Shown in pieces: positions 27,922 to 38,418 of a DNA stretch of 64,000 nucleotides. The notes below the pieces were generated by a model. It ran no database searches. It was not told where the DNA came from and saw nothing but the letters and a program-made list of their open reading frames with translations. The stretch's first letter is position 1, and each line of letters starts with the position of its first letter. Both the position numbers and the translations under genes were made by a program. This DNA is from Termitomyces sp. T153. Lineage: Eukaryota; Basidiomycota; Agaricomycetes; Agaricales; Lyophyllaceae. The DNA is taken from positions 496,001-560,000 of the forward strand of contig JACKQL020000018.1 in the NCBI GenBank assembly GCA_018296165.2, in the 5' to 3' direction.

Positions 27922-29665
27922 TTGACTTCAATGCCGACCTTACCTTCTCTTTGCTTTCCTTGCTTTCCGTCTTCAACAGCTTATCATTTCGCTGAAGAGG
28001 TGAGTCGTTCGTTTCATCAGTCGACAGTGATTAGACGAGTTCTCCAAGCAACTGAAACTGTGCATACCGAGACACTCAGCCAAGTTGAACGGATCAGTGC
28101 ACTTCATCCTCCGCGAAATCCCTTTGTAGAAGCAGTCTTGACGGATAATGCGCGGGCAATGATAAGGGATCATCAAATCTTCGTGAAGGATGTCAAGACA
28201 ATACGTGAAAAGCGTTTGCCTGCAGACACCTCGTTGTCACCTTCTCAAATCTAGATTTTTGAACGCATCCCTGTCCTTTCCAGCTGCGGCTGCATTATGG
28301 ACGCTTCCATCGGCCCTTGTCGTAGACAACTCATGACGGCTCGCCCTGAGGCATTTGACCTCTTACATTCAATGTGTTTGCTGCCTGACGGAACATCGTA
28401 TGAGATGCTTTCAAATTGTTGGGCAAAGAATTTGCGTGATATCAGGGGTGCACTTGATTTTCTCGAAGGCATGTCTTTGGTCGAGCAAACAGGATCAACT
28501 TACACAGTTCTCCCTGTGATTCGGCGCTATGTCCCTTGTCCTCCATGGTTCTTTAATGCAGTCCGTACCTCGATGATAGAAGCTGCCTGTGCATTCTTAA
28601 AGCAACACGACTCAGTTATTGGAGATCCATTATACAAAGCTCACAGTGCAATTTTGTCAGCGGAAGAAAGGAATCTCGAAGCTATCCTACTTTTGGCCCG
28701 GGTTCCAAGTGTCCGAGTCATCCGAGACGGGCTCCTTTCGTTGGCGTACTATCAGTGTTATCACAGACCGCGTTTGATTGTTATTGAACATGCACTGACG
28801 CTTGTGCGTGCTACTGACAACAAGCTGCTTCATGGCAGTGTCCTTCTCTGCTATGGTAATATTGCCTTTCGCCTCGACCAATATTCCCTGTCACTGGATA
28901 ATTAGAGAAAGCGCTCCACTTCTTTCTCTTTGCAAAGGATAGGAGGATGGTCGCCAAATGTCGTCTATCGCTCGAAAATACCCTGCAATATCATCTCGAT
29001 AGTGATTTTCAGTCACGGAAGAAAATCATCAGTCAGGCACAGTTCGACTCTGAATCGAACGGCGAAATTGGTGTCAATTTGCTTTAGGACGTCTACTTAG
29101 TCAATATAGACATTTCTCCGAAGTCATTGAATTACTCGGGTGGGCTGGGGGTGTCTTCGCTCAATTCAAGGACCAGCATCGATATACTGAATGCACTGCC
29201 ATTCTCGCGAAAACATATTACCGTTTGAGTGACTACGACTTAGCCTACTATTATGCGACAACTGCGTTGAATGAATACGAGATTGTTCATGATCTACGAG
29301 GGTATTGTGGTACAATGATCGACCTTGGACGCATATTATCCGCGCGTGGCGAATATGAAGGCTCTCTTAAGATTCTTCTTCATAGTTTCAAGGCCCGAAA
29401 ATCTATGGCCCTTCCGCCTTCTGGCGGGGCTTTAGAGGGAGTGGGGTTGGCTTAGGCAGATCTAGGAAATATTGACAATACACGGCATGCCTTCTAGGAA
29501 GCATTGCAACAATATTCTTCCCAGGAGTCAGCATACTATTCGGAGACTGATATCGTTCGTTGCCAATTCTTTTTGAAAAGGCTACGGGATCGAGAGCTCC
29601 AGCGAACTCCTACAGAACTATGGAGATGGTACCTACTTCTAGGCATTCTGCGTATATTATAGCTC
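27922..29665 (+). pseudogene. TPR-repeat (STAND/NB-ARC-type) protein gene, broken
   Basis: The best-preserved part is 28297-28902, with ARPEAFDLLHSMCLLPDGTS, LSNCWAKNLRDIRGALDFL, LVEQTGSTYTVLPVIRRYV, LSAEERNLEAILLLARV and LLHGSVLLCYGNIAFRLDQY. This is the layout of the winged-helix plus TPR section of Agaricomycete NB-ARC/TPR proteins. Reading then continues in other frames: EKALHFFLFAKDRRMVAKC (after a stop/frameshift near 28903), LSQYRHFSEVIELLGWAGG with KTYYRLSDYDLAYYYATTALN (frame change near 29080), and stops at about 29453 and 29497 before the end near 29665. At least four lesions are present. No P-loop NTPase domain is seen upstream; 27922-28254 is open but unrecognised. The 3' end is part of a duplicated segment (29354-30146). 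Confidence 0.7.
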
Positions 29666-30146
29666 GATTCAAAGACGATCCACGGACTCGAACTCACTTG
29701 AGTCTTGAGGTAGTCCGTCAGGATTAGCCGTTCTTCACATTGCGCGGATCAATTGTTTTATGCTCCGCAGCATGATGACGGGAGACAACGTGACTCATCC
29801 TCTCTGGATCAATGCCGAGGCAGTACGTTCTAGGCAGCGGAAGTATGTCGTCGAGGTTGATGATGTGGTCGAGGTTGATTGAGGCGGAATTTAGAGCGGG
29901 AAGAGATGGAAGATCTAGGTGCGTCAGCTGCGCGTGTCAGCGAAGGATGAGATGCCTCTTGCCGGTATACACCATGCCTGGCACAGGATAATGCTGAGAA
30001 CTGCTTCAAATTCTTGAAGTATAAAGGCGCTATTGTAATAATCATCCATCATACTCCTGGAACTATAACGTATATGCAAAAACTGCGGGCACATACCATG
30101 TTCAACGACACGATTCCTTCGTATTTCTTGAGCAATCCTTCAAAGT
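29354..30146 (+). repeat. Duplicated segment, copy 1 (TPR gene 3' end plus flank)
   Basis: It matches 53473-54532 on the same strand almost base for base, starting at tatgaaggctctctta and ending at gagcaatccttcaaagt. This copy is CpG-rich, while the partner has nearly all of these positions as TG or CA. The partner also has about 257 bp extra (54154-54411) where this copy reads straight from cttgaag into tataaaggcgct, and a 19-bp extra block near 53740. The segment covers the last TPR-coding 300 bp and about 490 bp of downstream DNA. Confidence 0.9.
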
Positions 30147-31454
30147 GGCGACGTCGACGTCTTGAGTCGAATCAAATCACGTGACTAATATGAGCTTGAC
30201 GTGACATCTGAAAAGGCGGCGTCAATCTGGACATGGTATTTCTACGACCATCAGAACATCCACATCTGCGTGGTCTCCAACAGCTTCTCTTCCTTTGCTG
30301 GCCACAGGAAGCGTTGCGGGCGCTCTTGATGAATCGTTTAGCAACGAAAGCCAGCTTGAGATCTTGTCTCCGAATTTCCTTGACAGAGATGAATACGATC
30401 TTGGCGAAGAACCCCCAGGTTTTTCCCCATTAGGATCTCCCTACAATTCAGTCATTCCCGCCGCCACCCCGACCAGGTAGCGCTTCGAATCAGGTCCCCC
30501 CTCAGGCTGAATGTGCCTCCTCCCCCGCCCAGCAGACTTGCCTCAAGAACGGCGCCTGCTCCACCTCCCCTCAACCCATGATTTCGCCGCCCCGGTTTCT
30601 TTGAACCCTCACTCCTCTATTCCCGGTATACGAGCCACCACCTGGTGCGCAGAGGGTAGAACCACCCCAACCCCCACCTCAGGCTGCTGATGGTCTCCCT
30701 GGTGTTGCGGGGGTTTCCCCTCGTTCGAGCTCGAGAAATGCACCGCGCCCGCAGGCTGGGCCGCCACCACCTAAGTATCGTACGTACTCTTGAGTCTGGA
30801 AAGCTGGGGAAGAACTGATATTTTTCTGGCGTAGCCCCTGGTGACCGGTCGCATATCCCTGACTACGCCATGCCTGCATATAATGTGATCTCCGAGCAGT
30901 TAAATGTTGTGAAGCAGAGAACTCCTGTGTGTTGGTTTCGATTTTTGGGTAACGATAGTCTTTTGTTGACCCCCAACAAAAACGACTGGTGGATGACCTG
31001 GAGCGCCGTATCAACCCGCTCTTTGATGCTCTCAACTGCGAAACGCTTTCTAGATCTGTTGTTGATCAGCTCCTTGTCCTGACTAGAGGTAAGCGTTGTT
31101 TTCCTCATGACGCTCTGATCTCTGTTCATGCAAGTCTTTTACAGCTATGGAAAAGTTCATGATCGTCCAGCTGCATTGGCGATTCATGTCGATCTGCTTA
31201 CAAAAGGGTCTGTGACGGATGATCTTGGTTTGCGGATGTCGGGTGTGAAGCAGTTGATCGTGCGCTCGATACAATGATATTTCTCAAACCTGTACCCGTG
31301 GGGCCATTGTCCGAAATTATCGCTAGGCTACTGCTACAACTGCTTCACATAGGCCCAATATTGTACAGAACTCTCCATCAAATCCTTGAAGTACATTTGC
31401 AGTGCAAGTCTCACTACCTTCAATGCAGACAAATAATCACGGACCGAACATGTA
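29666..31454. other. Gene-poor region with proline-rich degenerate frames
   Basis: 30233-30480 and 30610-30790 hold proline-rich open stretches (for example YEPPPGAQRVEPPQPPPQ and PRPQAGPPPPK) in different frames, separated by stops. They could be remnants of a spliced gene or of a retrotransposon gag, but no family mark is present. The right end is the insertion target of the LINE. Confidence 0.3.
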
Positions 31455-31467
31455 TCTAGCTAGATCC
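31455..31467. repeat. Target-site duplication, left, of the LINE
   Basis: TCTAGCTAGATCC is repeated exactly at 37605-37617, and the bases on either side differ. It marks the left border of the retrotransposon insertion. Confidence 0.85.
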
Positions 31468-31549
31468 CAACGCTCTTGATCCGCAACCTTCACCTAACCG
31501 CGGTTTTCCCACGGCCAAGTAGAGGCAGGAAAAAGTATTCGCAGCACGA

Positions 31550-33376
31550 ATGTACAGCGAGGGCGTAATAAAACATCCTAAAAAAGGGCCAGGAGGCCCC
31601 CCGGGGGTAGTTGCAAGTGCACAAATGCCGGTATCACCAGCAAAGTCAATGCTGGGCAGACGCAAACGGAGGGAAGCAGACGTATTCGGGCAACTGGAGG
31701 AACAGGAACCAAGGACACCTACGCGCCTCAGAAAGCAGCCCGAGATAGGAATGCCAGATGTTCAGATGGAGATGGAGTCGGAGCAGGAGGAACGCACAGC
31801 AGCAGAGGCAGAGGCAATAGTGGTCTACCAACTCGAAAACCTACGAAGAGAACTACAACAATTCTCAAACCATCACGTATGGGGGTCGAGGGCTATGGAT
31901 AACGCGTACGCGATCGCAAGAAGGTTCATGCCAGAACTCATTGAAGCCGGTGAGAAGCAACAAACTGATGGATACGCTGATTCCTCGCGAGCCCTTCAGG
32001 AAACCGCGGAGCTACGTTCAACAGTTAAAGATCTCGCCAAGGCGGTAGCCGACCTGGCAGCGCGCCAGGAAACAAGACCGTCGACAGACGGGGGGAATAA
32101 TAAAGGAACTCCAGGGGTTACAGGGACCAAAACTGTCATTGCCACGGGGCCTACATATAGACCCACCAAAGCCGGCGCGACCCAAACACAGGCTATAGCA
32201 CTACGCCAGCACGCCGGCCCACGCTCACCCAAAGACCAATACCACCCAGCACGCCTCATCGTCATCCCACGCGGGGAGAAATTCGACGCTAAACGGATGA
32301 ACCCACGCCAGCTAGTAAACCTCATAAACAACCGCCTATCTCGCTCGAACGAAGCAAAACACCTGTGTGTAGCGTCCGCACACTTCAACTTCAACCAAAA
32401 CCTTGTCATCATGATGCGAGAAGACCAAAAAGGCGAAGAGCTTAGGCAACATGCAGGAATTTTCGCGGACATCTTCGGGGTGCCGGCCCACACCGTCGAG
32501 ATGATCACAGACGACAGACGATACAAAGTTAGAATAAATGGCGTCTGGACGGGGAGAGATGATGGAGACGGCGAAGACAGTATACACACCCCCGACGACC
32601 TCTTGGAGGAAATTGAAAGATTCAACCCAGTTCTGTCAAAGGTTAAGTTGATCGGCAAGCCCAGGTGGCTACGGGCCGAGGCAGACCTGAAACAAAAGGA
32701 CTACTCCTCGGTAGTACTGGAGTTTGCTAAGGAAGATGATGCGAACATGGTTCTATCAACGAAATACATAGCGATGTACACAAAATTTTGTGAAGTCGTT
32801 CACCATGCAGACAGACCACCGGTGCTTCAGTGTAGTAAGTGCTGGACCCTCGGGCATCACGTATCGCGGTGCAAGCAGCCCACAAGATGCCGTCTCTGTG
32901 CGGGTGACCACAACGAGATAGAACACAAACGGGAGGGATACCAGACCATGATCGAGGACACAGAAGGAGCAGGTCAGGAAAGGGAAAGACAGGTGAAATG
33001 CGCGAACTGTGGCGGAGACCACCCAGCAACGGAAAGGAACTGCCCGGAGAGGAAAAGGTATCAAATGCTGGCAAGGGAGAAGGAAGCCAGAGGGATTGAA
33101 GGAGGGAAGACGATGAAAAGGAAAGGAGGAGGGAAGAAGAAACCAGCAATAACGCGAATGACAGAAGAACCGAGGACGGGCACGACAATAGCTGCACAAG
33201 ACCACGGTGAGGCAGCGAACACAAATGAAAAGACAAACAGCAACGCAAATAGATTCATGACCCTAGGACATCTGCTGAACGAGCGTGAGAAGACGCCAGG
33301 AAGATGGGCAGACGTGGAGATGGAGGGACAAGAGAGAATGGAAACGACGTCGAACGGTAACGTCCCTTCCATATGA
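31550..33376 (+). CDS. LINE ORF1, gag-like nucleic-acid-binding protein
   Basis: 608 residues, uninterrupted. ORF1 proteins of this class bind the element RNA in a ribonucleoprotein. The N-terminal third is charged and probably disordered with a coiled-coil-like segment (near residues 95-180, ending ETAELRSTVKDLAKAVADLA). The middle carries a conserved-looking domain (ARLIVIPRGEKFDAKRMNP; LVNLINNRL; VIMMREDQKGEELR). Then come CCHC knuckles: CSKCWTLGHHVSRC (near 425) with CRLCAGDHNEIEH, and CANCGGDHPATERNC (near 482). The C-terminus is Lys/Arg-rich. Its TGA overlaps the ORF2 ATG in ATGA (33373-33376), which suggests coupled termination-reinitiation. Confidence 0.88.
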   Translation: MYSEGVIKHPKKGPGGPPGVVASAQMPVSPAKSMLGRRKRREADVFGQLEEQEPRTPTRLRKQPEIGMPDVQMEMESEQEERTAAEAEAIVVYQLENLRRELQQFSNHHVWGSRAMDNAYAIARRFMPELIEAGEKQQTDGYADSSRALQETAELRSTVKDLAKAVADLAARQETRPSTDGGNNKGTPGVTGTKTVIATGPTYRPTKAGATQTQAIALRQHAGPRSPKDQYHPARLIVIPRGEKFDAKRMNPRQLVNLINNRLSRSNEAKHLCVASAHFNFNQNLVIMMREDQKGEELRQHAGIFADIFGVPAHTVEMITDDRRYKVRINGVWTGRDDGDGEDSIHTPDDLLEEIERFNPVLSKVKLIGKPRWLRAEADLKQKDYSSVVLEFAKEDDANMVLSTKYIAMYTKFCEVVHHADRPPVLQCSKCWTLGHHVSRCKQPTRCRLCAGDHNEIEHKREGYQTMIEDTEGAGQERERQVKCANCGGDHPATERNCPERKRYQMLAREKEARGIEGGKTMKRKGGGKKKPAITRMTEEPRTGTTIAAQDHGEAANTNEKTNSNANRFMTLGHLLNEREKTPGRWADVEMEGQERMETTSNGNVPSI

Positions 33377-36300
33377 AGACAAAACCCATTAGAATTGCGC
33401 AGCTAAACACCAATCGCAGCAACACTGTATGCCATACCATGCTAAACACATTTATAGATAAATTCGACATAATACTAGTTACGGAGCCATGGTGGGGGGA
33501 AATTGGTAACGACCAACGTGGCCCAGCTGCCCAGGGAGCCTGGACCCCAATCCCACCAACGGCGAACATACCAAAGGACAAACGACCCAGGGTAATGGCC
33601 TACACCAAGAGGAGAGGTGACTTCACGGTCACACTTAGGTCAGATATAGCGGAAGATCTAGACATACAAGTACTAGACATCACACAAGCTAATTTCCCGA
33701 CAGTCACCGTAGTAAACATCTATAGCCAGCCGAAACCACGAGACGGCCAGACACAAAGCAGAGACGCGTCGGACCGAGTACGGGAACTCTGACTACCACA
33801 GGGCGAACCGACCATCATAAGTGGGGACTGGAACCAACACCACCCAAAATGGAGCAAAGGTGACCAGGAACCAACAAACAAGACAGAAGAACTAGTCGAA
33901 TGGCTACAAGATCAAGAATTCGAATTGTTGAACACAAAAGGTGAATGCACTTACCATGAACACAGGAGGAGAGGAGCAACATCTGTCATCGACCTAACAT
34001 GGGCGAACACGGAAGTGCTGACTCTGGATGCAACGAAAGAATGGGCAGTAGACCCGAGTCTTGCATGTGGATCTGACCACTTTGCCTTAAAGTGGACAAT
34101 AGACCATGGATCTACAGAGGTACAGAACGTCACAGGTAGCAGATACAACTTCAAGGACACGAAACCAGACGACTGGAAGGACACATTTGAACACGAAATG
34201 AGCGAGCACGCAGAAAGGTGGGAGGCACTCAAAAATCTGGAAGCTATCCGCACCCGTGAAGAGCTAGATGCTGACGTCGACCTAATAACTAGGGCAATGA
34301 AAAAGGCAACAGAAGAAACGGCAAAAGAGAGAAAACCATCCGACAAGGCCAGACCATGGTGGTCGGAAGAACTGAGCAATGCCAACAACAGAAGAGTAAT
34401 GCTGCGGGAAGAACAGAGGGCATACAGAGAGAGGTGGGGCGAACGAAACCCAGGGACTGACCGGGAAATCCGGAAGGCCACTAACTACTTCAGACGATTA
34501 TACAAGCATGAAAAGTCGAAGTGGATTAGCGACACACTCGAAGAAGCCACCCCAGAAACAATGTGGGGCCTGAGAGGTTGGTCAAAAGGAGCGAGAAACT
34601 ACCCGTCACCAGCTATCAATAGGCAAGGAAGAGACCCCGCGATCGAACACGGAGAAAAGTGCGATGCACTAAGGGATGCCCTGTTCAAACCGCCCCCAGC
34701 ACTAGAGAACAACGAAATACCTAACATGTCAGCCCGACAACGACACGACTTGGAACACGTCAAACTGACGAGGGAGGAGGTAAGGGAATCAATATACAGG
34801 CAGAGCATGAAAAAAGCACCAGGGGTCAGCCAACAACCGTTCAACACGGTGCGATGGGCATGGGAATCAGAAGGTGACATAATTCAGACATACAAGCAGC
34901 AAGGAACCATGGGAAAGTCATGTCGGTACTGACGTTTGACATCTCAGGATTCTTTGATAATGTCAATCACGCAAGACTACTCCGAGAACTACGAAGAAAA
35001 GGTATCCCACTACCCATGGTCAAATGGGTAGCATCTTTCTTGGAAGACCGACAAGCAGCAGTATGTCTCGACGGCACCCGGAGTGAAATGAAGCCGGTTA
35101 GAAATGGAATACCACAGGGGTCGCCGGTATCGCCAATACTGTCAATAATATATGGCAGCGAACTCCTTGAACTAATGGAAGCACGACGATCGCGACATAG
35201 ATCAGTGCCAAGAGGTAGCAAACCGACTGACACAATGCTGTACATGTACATAGATGATGGTACGCTGATGACATCGTCAAACTCACTAGATGTCAACATC
35301 ATCCAGCTTCGCAAAGAATTCATCTTCGCAAACACATGGATGAACAAAGTCGGCTTGTCAACGGTGCCAGAAAAAACGGAACTTATGCACCACTCATGGC
35401 GTCAGGATCGCGGCTACTCACCACCCATCAAGATACCGAAGCCAGACGGCCCAGACGGCACAGACGCTACGATTAGAGCAGGAGAAACAATCCGGATACT
35501 AGGTCTGCACTTAGATAGGAAACTAACGTTCAACCAACACGTCCAGAAGACGGCACACAAAGCGAAGAGTGTGGTGGCAGGTACACGAATACTCGCAAAC
35601 ACAATACGCGGGGTCAGCCAGACGCAACTCCGCACAATGTACAGGGCTTGTGTGGTCCCAATCATGACCTATGCCAGCCCTATATGGTGGACAGGGAAGA
35701 AAACGCATGGCACGAAACTAGGTAAAGTACAAAACAACGCACTCAGACACATGGCTGGGGCGTTCAGAACCACGCCAACACACGCACTGGAGATTGACAT
35801 GGCAGTACCGCCCATTGAACTGACGATGGAGATGACAGCTGAAGGCTACGCAAACAGATTACACAGGCTCAGACACACTAACCCTGTCATAGATTGTCTT
35901 CCAGATGAATGGCGACACGGCAGTCAAACGGGGAACCCTCCACCACTACCACCCAGAACGAAAGCACAGGTAAAGAAAGGTACAAAACTCACGCAGCTCG
36001 AGCGCACTGCAAGGTTGACGTATCGACCTGAAACGGGGGAGAAAATAGATCCATTCTTCACGCCACCCTGGCGGAGAACAGCAAAGGACCGACCCCAAAG
36101 GTTATCAATATCGGGCGCGCCCAAAGGGTGCAAAAAGGCTGAAGAAGCTAAAAAACACAATGAGAAAGTGGAGAAACTGGCAAGAGACAACGCACACTTG
36201 CTAGTGTATTCCGATGGGTCCATGCGTGAGGAAGGGGACGGGACACGCAGGTCGACTGGCTGGGGGATAGTCGGATACCACCTAGGAACAGAAGTCTTTG

Positions 36301-37184
36301 TGGAGAAAGGCAGATTGGGACATAACGCCGAGGTATATGATGCAGAACTGATGGGCATTGCCAGGGCAGTCAAAGCAGCTAAGGAATACGCAGACCGACG
36401 TGGAGGGATCAAACACGTACACGTTTATGCTGACAACACAGCAGCGGTGACGTCGGCATACGAACCCAAACCCCGACCAGGCCAACTCCAGATGATAAGA
36501 ACCACGCGTACGGTCGACGACTTCCTCGACCAGGAGGAGGAGAGAACGGTAAGCATTGAATGGTGCCCCGGTCACGAGGACGTGGCCAGGAATGAGAGGG
36601 CCGACGAGGAGGCCAAGGACGGAGCTGAAATATGGGCACATGACCACACAACACTAACAAACGCCAAGAGGATGGTAAAGGAGAGGGCTCTAGAGAAGTG
36701 GGCAGGTAACTGGCTAAAGACACCACCATCAGGAGGGTTCGCGGTCGCCAACAGACTGAAACCCCGGTGGAAACCGAGGGAACACGTCCAACGTACACCA
36801 CGGGAAGTATTCAGCAGACTAACTCAATGCAGGACTAAACACGCATTCGTCGGCGAGTACTACGCAAGATTCGTACCTGACAAAACAACTAGATGCACGT
36901 GTGGAATCCGACCCCAAACTCGGGAACATATCATAAGGGAATGCCCCAGGTACGACGAATGTAGAGACATACTAAAGGAAGCGGACGCCCAGATGGAACT
37001 GGGGATACTGCTAGGCACGAAGAAGGGACTGGAGGCAGTGACAAAGTTCCTAGCCAAGACGGGCGCCTTCACCAAAACGGGGAATAGACAAGAACGGAAA
37101 CCAAGACCAGAAATAGACGATGAAGAAAACGAAGACACAGAGGGAAGAGGGTGGACGCAGATGGAGGAAGAAGATGGGGAGTAA
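33373..37184 (+). pseudogene. LINE ORF2: endonuclease, reverse transcriptase, RNase H (two lesions)
   Basis: APE-type endonuclease motifs are in order: AQLNTNRSN, ILVTEPWWGE, then after an in-frame TGA (33790-33792) SGDWNQHHPKW, VIDLTWANTEV and GSDHFALKW. The TGA is one C-to-T step from CGA, in a former CpG. The frame runs on to KKAPGVSQQPFNTVRWAW (near 34810), then is lost. About 15 codons later, in another frame, the reverse transcriptase resumes at VLTFDISGFFDNVNHARLL (motif A, 34920 on), NGIPQGSPVSPIL (motif B) and MYIDDG (motif C). The segment that normally lies between (finger motifs around the RPI block and the GGRPG block) is missing. RNase H is complete (VYSDGSM, YDAELMGIARA, VYADNTAA, ARNERADEEAK), and a C-terminal CTCGIRPQTREHIIREC finger follows. 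Confidence 0.88.
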
Positions 37185-37604
37185 GGAGCAAGGAGGATAG
37201 AGGAAGGGTCAGGAAGGGGACAAACAACGACTGTAACGAGAAAACATCACTTGGAAGGAGTGGCGAGGCAGGGACCTACACACCACGGGAAGTCGAGACA
37301 GCCCGCGTACGCGTATACAGGACCAGGAAAGCAAGACCCGTAACTACATACATCCCAAATCCTGAGAAACCCCAACACAAACGCTTTCACTGACAGTAAT
37401 TCGCGACGTAACCTTGACCAACATTCACGCCACCCAGAAATCTGCGAGGACAGTTCCAATACCCAACTACCTTAGGAAACGACATACGCCTACGGCGAGA
37501 AAAGATACATATTCACATTACCGGAGTAGAGTACAGTATTACTTTACCCCCGCCTCTTAGCCCAGCATTGTGGCTTGCCGGCGGTATAAACAGAGTTCAT
37601 TCAT

Positions 37605-37617
37605 TCTAGCTAGATCC
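37605..37617. repeat. Target-site duplication, right, of the LINE
   Basis: Exact 13-bp copy of 31455-31467, following the 3' end of the element. Confidence 0.85.
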
Positions 37618-37907
37618 TTCGGCTACTATTTAGTAATGTTCTGGACCCGTTGGGCGATGCCCTCTATTGACGGAGATGACTTCGATCGATGCTATCACAA
37701 TGTTTTATAGCTGGGTCCGACCCTTCCATGTCTTTTGACTGTCGTTGACCCGAGCCGACACAAACATTCAAGCTCTAAAGTTTTTGTTCGGAATTTAGCA
37801 GGATCGGGGGCGCCAAGATGCTTTAAAAGGACAGGTCGCTCCCAAACCAATCATCATCAGTTGACTACTTGCCCAACTTTTACCTACGTTCTCTAGACAG
37901 CAAAACC
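37618..37907 (+). promoter_or_regulatory. Upstream region of the small secreted protein gene
   Basis: A TATA-like ctttaaaagg at 37821-37830 lies about 80 bp before the ATG at 37908. No coding feature is seen. The LINE insertion ends 290 bp upstream of the ATG and may now form part of the upstream context. Confidence 0.45.
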
Positions 37908-38418
37908 ATGTTTGCTCGCCTCGCTCCTTTAATTCTCTTTGTTCTCCCTGTCCTCGTCAGTGAGGTAGTGGCATTGAGAGTGGATGAACTTTGCAAATCT
38001 AGCGAAATGCCGCTGCGCTGCGAGACTCGAACAGAGACAGTAGGTGCCCTCATCGCCCCTTGCATATTACTCTTTTTTGATTTGTCACGTGACTAGACAG
38101 ATCTTAGTAGGGGTATTGAGGCTATATTGCTCGACAACAAAGCAAGGGGTATGCACATTTCTCTTGTCAGTCACAAACAATCATTTGAGTGATTCCATAA
38201 TAGTACAATGCACGAGCATTCTGGAGGATGAAGTAGACAGAGACTTGTGCATAGACGGTCCCATGCTCTCCTGCTGTTCACGGGAGAGCCTTGTGAGTAT
38301 ATCATCAATGAACATGGTATCATCTCACTCATCCTGCTCCTAGCGTTCATTTGATTTGGCACAATGCGTGGATTGGGCAGCAAGGAACATGAGTACATTC
38401 ATCAAGAATCTCTATTGA
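37908..38418 (+). CDS. Small secreted cysteine-containing protein (unknown function)
   Basis: Proposed exons 37908-38043, 38101-38148, 38204-38292 and 38344-38418 join in frame to 115 residues ending in TGA (38416-38418). The first about 22 residues (MFARLAPLILFVLPVLVSEV) form a clear signal peptide. The mature part has seven Cys, including LCKSSEMPLRC, VQCTSILEDEVDRDLC and SCCSRESL, and ends in WAARNMSTFIKNLY. The first donor (GTGCCC) is unusual; the more canonical GTAGGT four bases earlier would lead to an early stop in exon 3, which is why I prefer this model. The Cys pattern is not that of a hydrophobin. It may be a secreted effector-like or cell-wall protein. It sits between a LINE and a large transposon block. 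Confidence 0.5.

Larger units (their letters stand above)
31468..37604 (+). mobile_element. Non-LTR retrotransposon (LINE, Tad1/I-like) full-length but defective
   Basis: 6,137 bp between perfect 13-bp target-site duplications. Order: short 5' leader, ORF1 (31550-33376), ORF2 with APE endonuclease, reverse transcriptase, RNase H and a Cys-His finger (33373-37184), then a 420-bp 3' untranslated region ending in ttcattcat. There are no LTRs. CpG dinucleotides are abundant throughout, in strong contrast to the Copia and Gypsy copies to the right, so this insertion is comparatively young. It is not autonomous as it stands because of a stop in the endonuclease and a deletion in the reverse transcriptase. 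Confidence 0.9.

Noticed and set aside
31646..33581. Long minus-strand frames opposite the LINE ORF1 and ORF2
   Set aside because: They are complements of purine-rich, stop-poor coding sequence. No motif or conserved start is present.
37908..38418. Hydrophobin identity for the small secreted protein
   Set aside because: Hydrophobins need eight Cys with two CC pairs at set spacing. Only seven Cys and one CC pair are seen.
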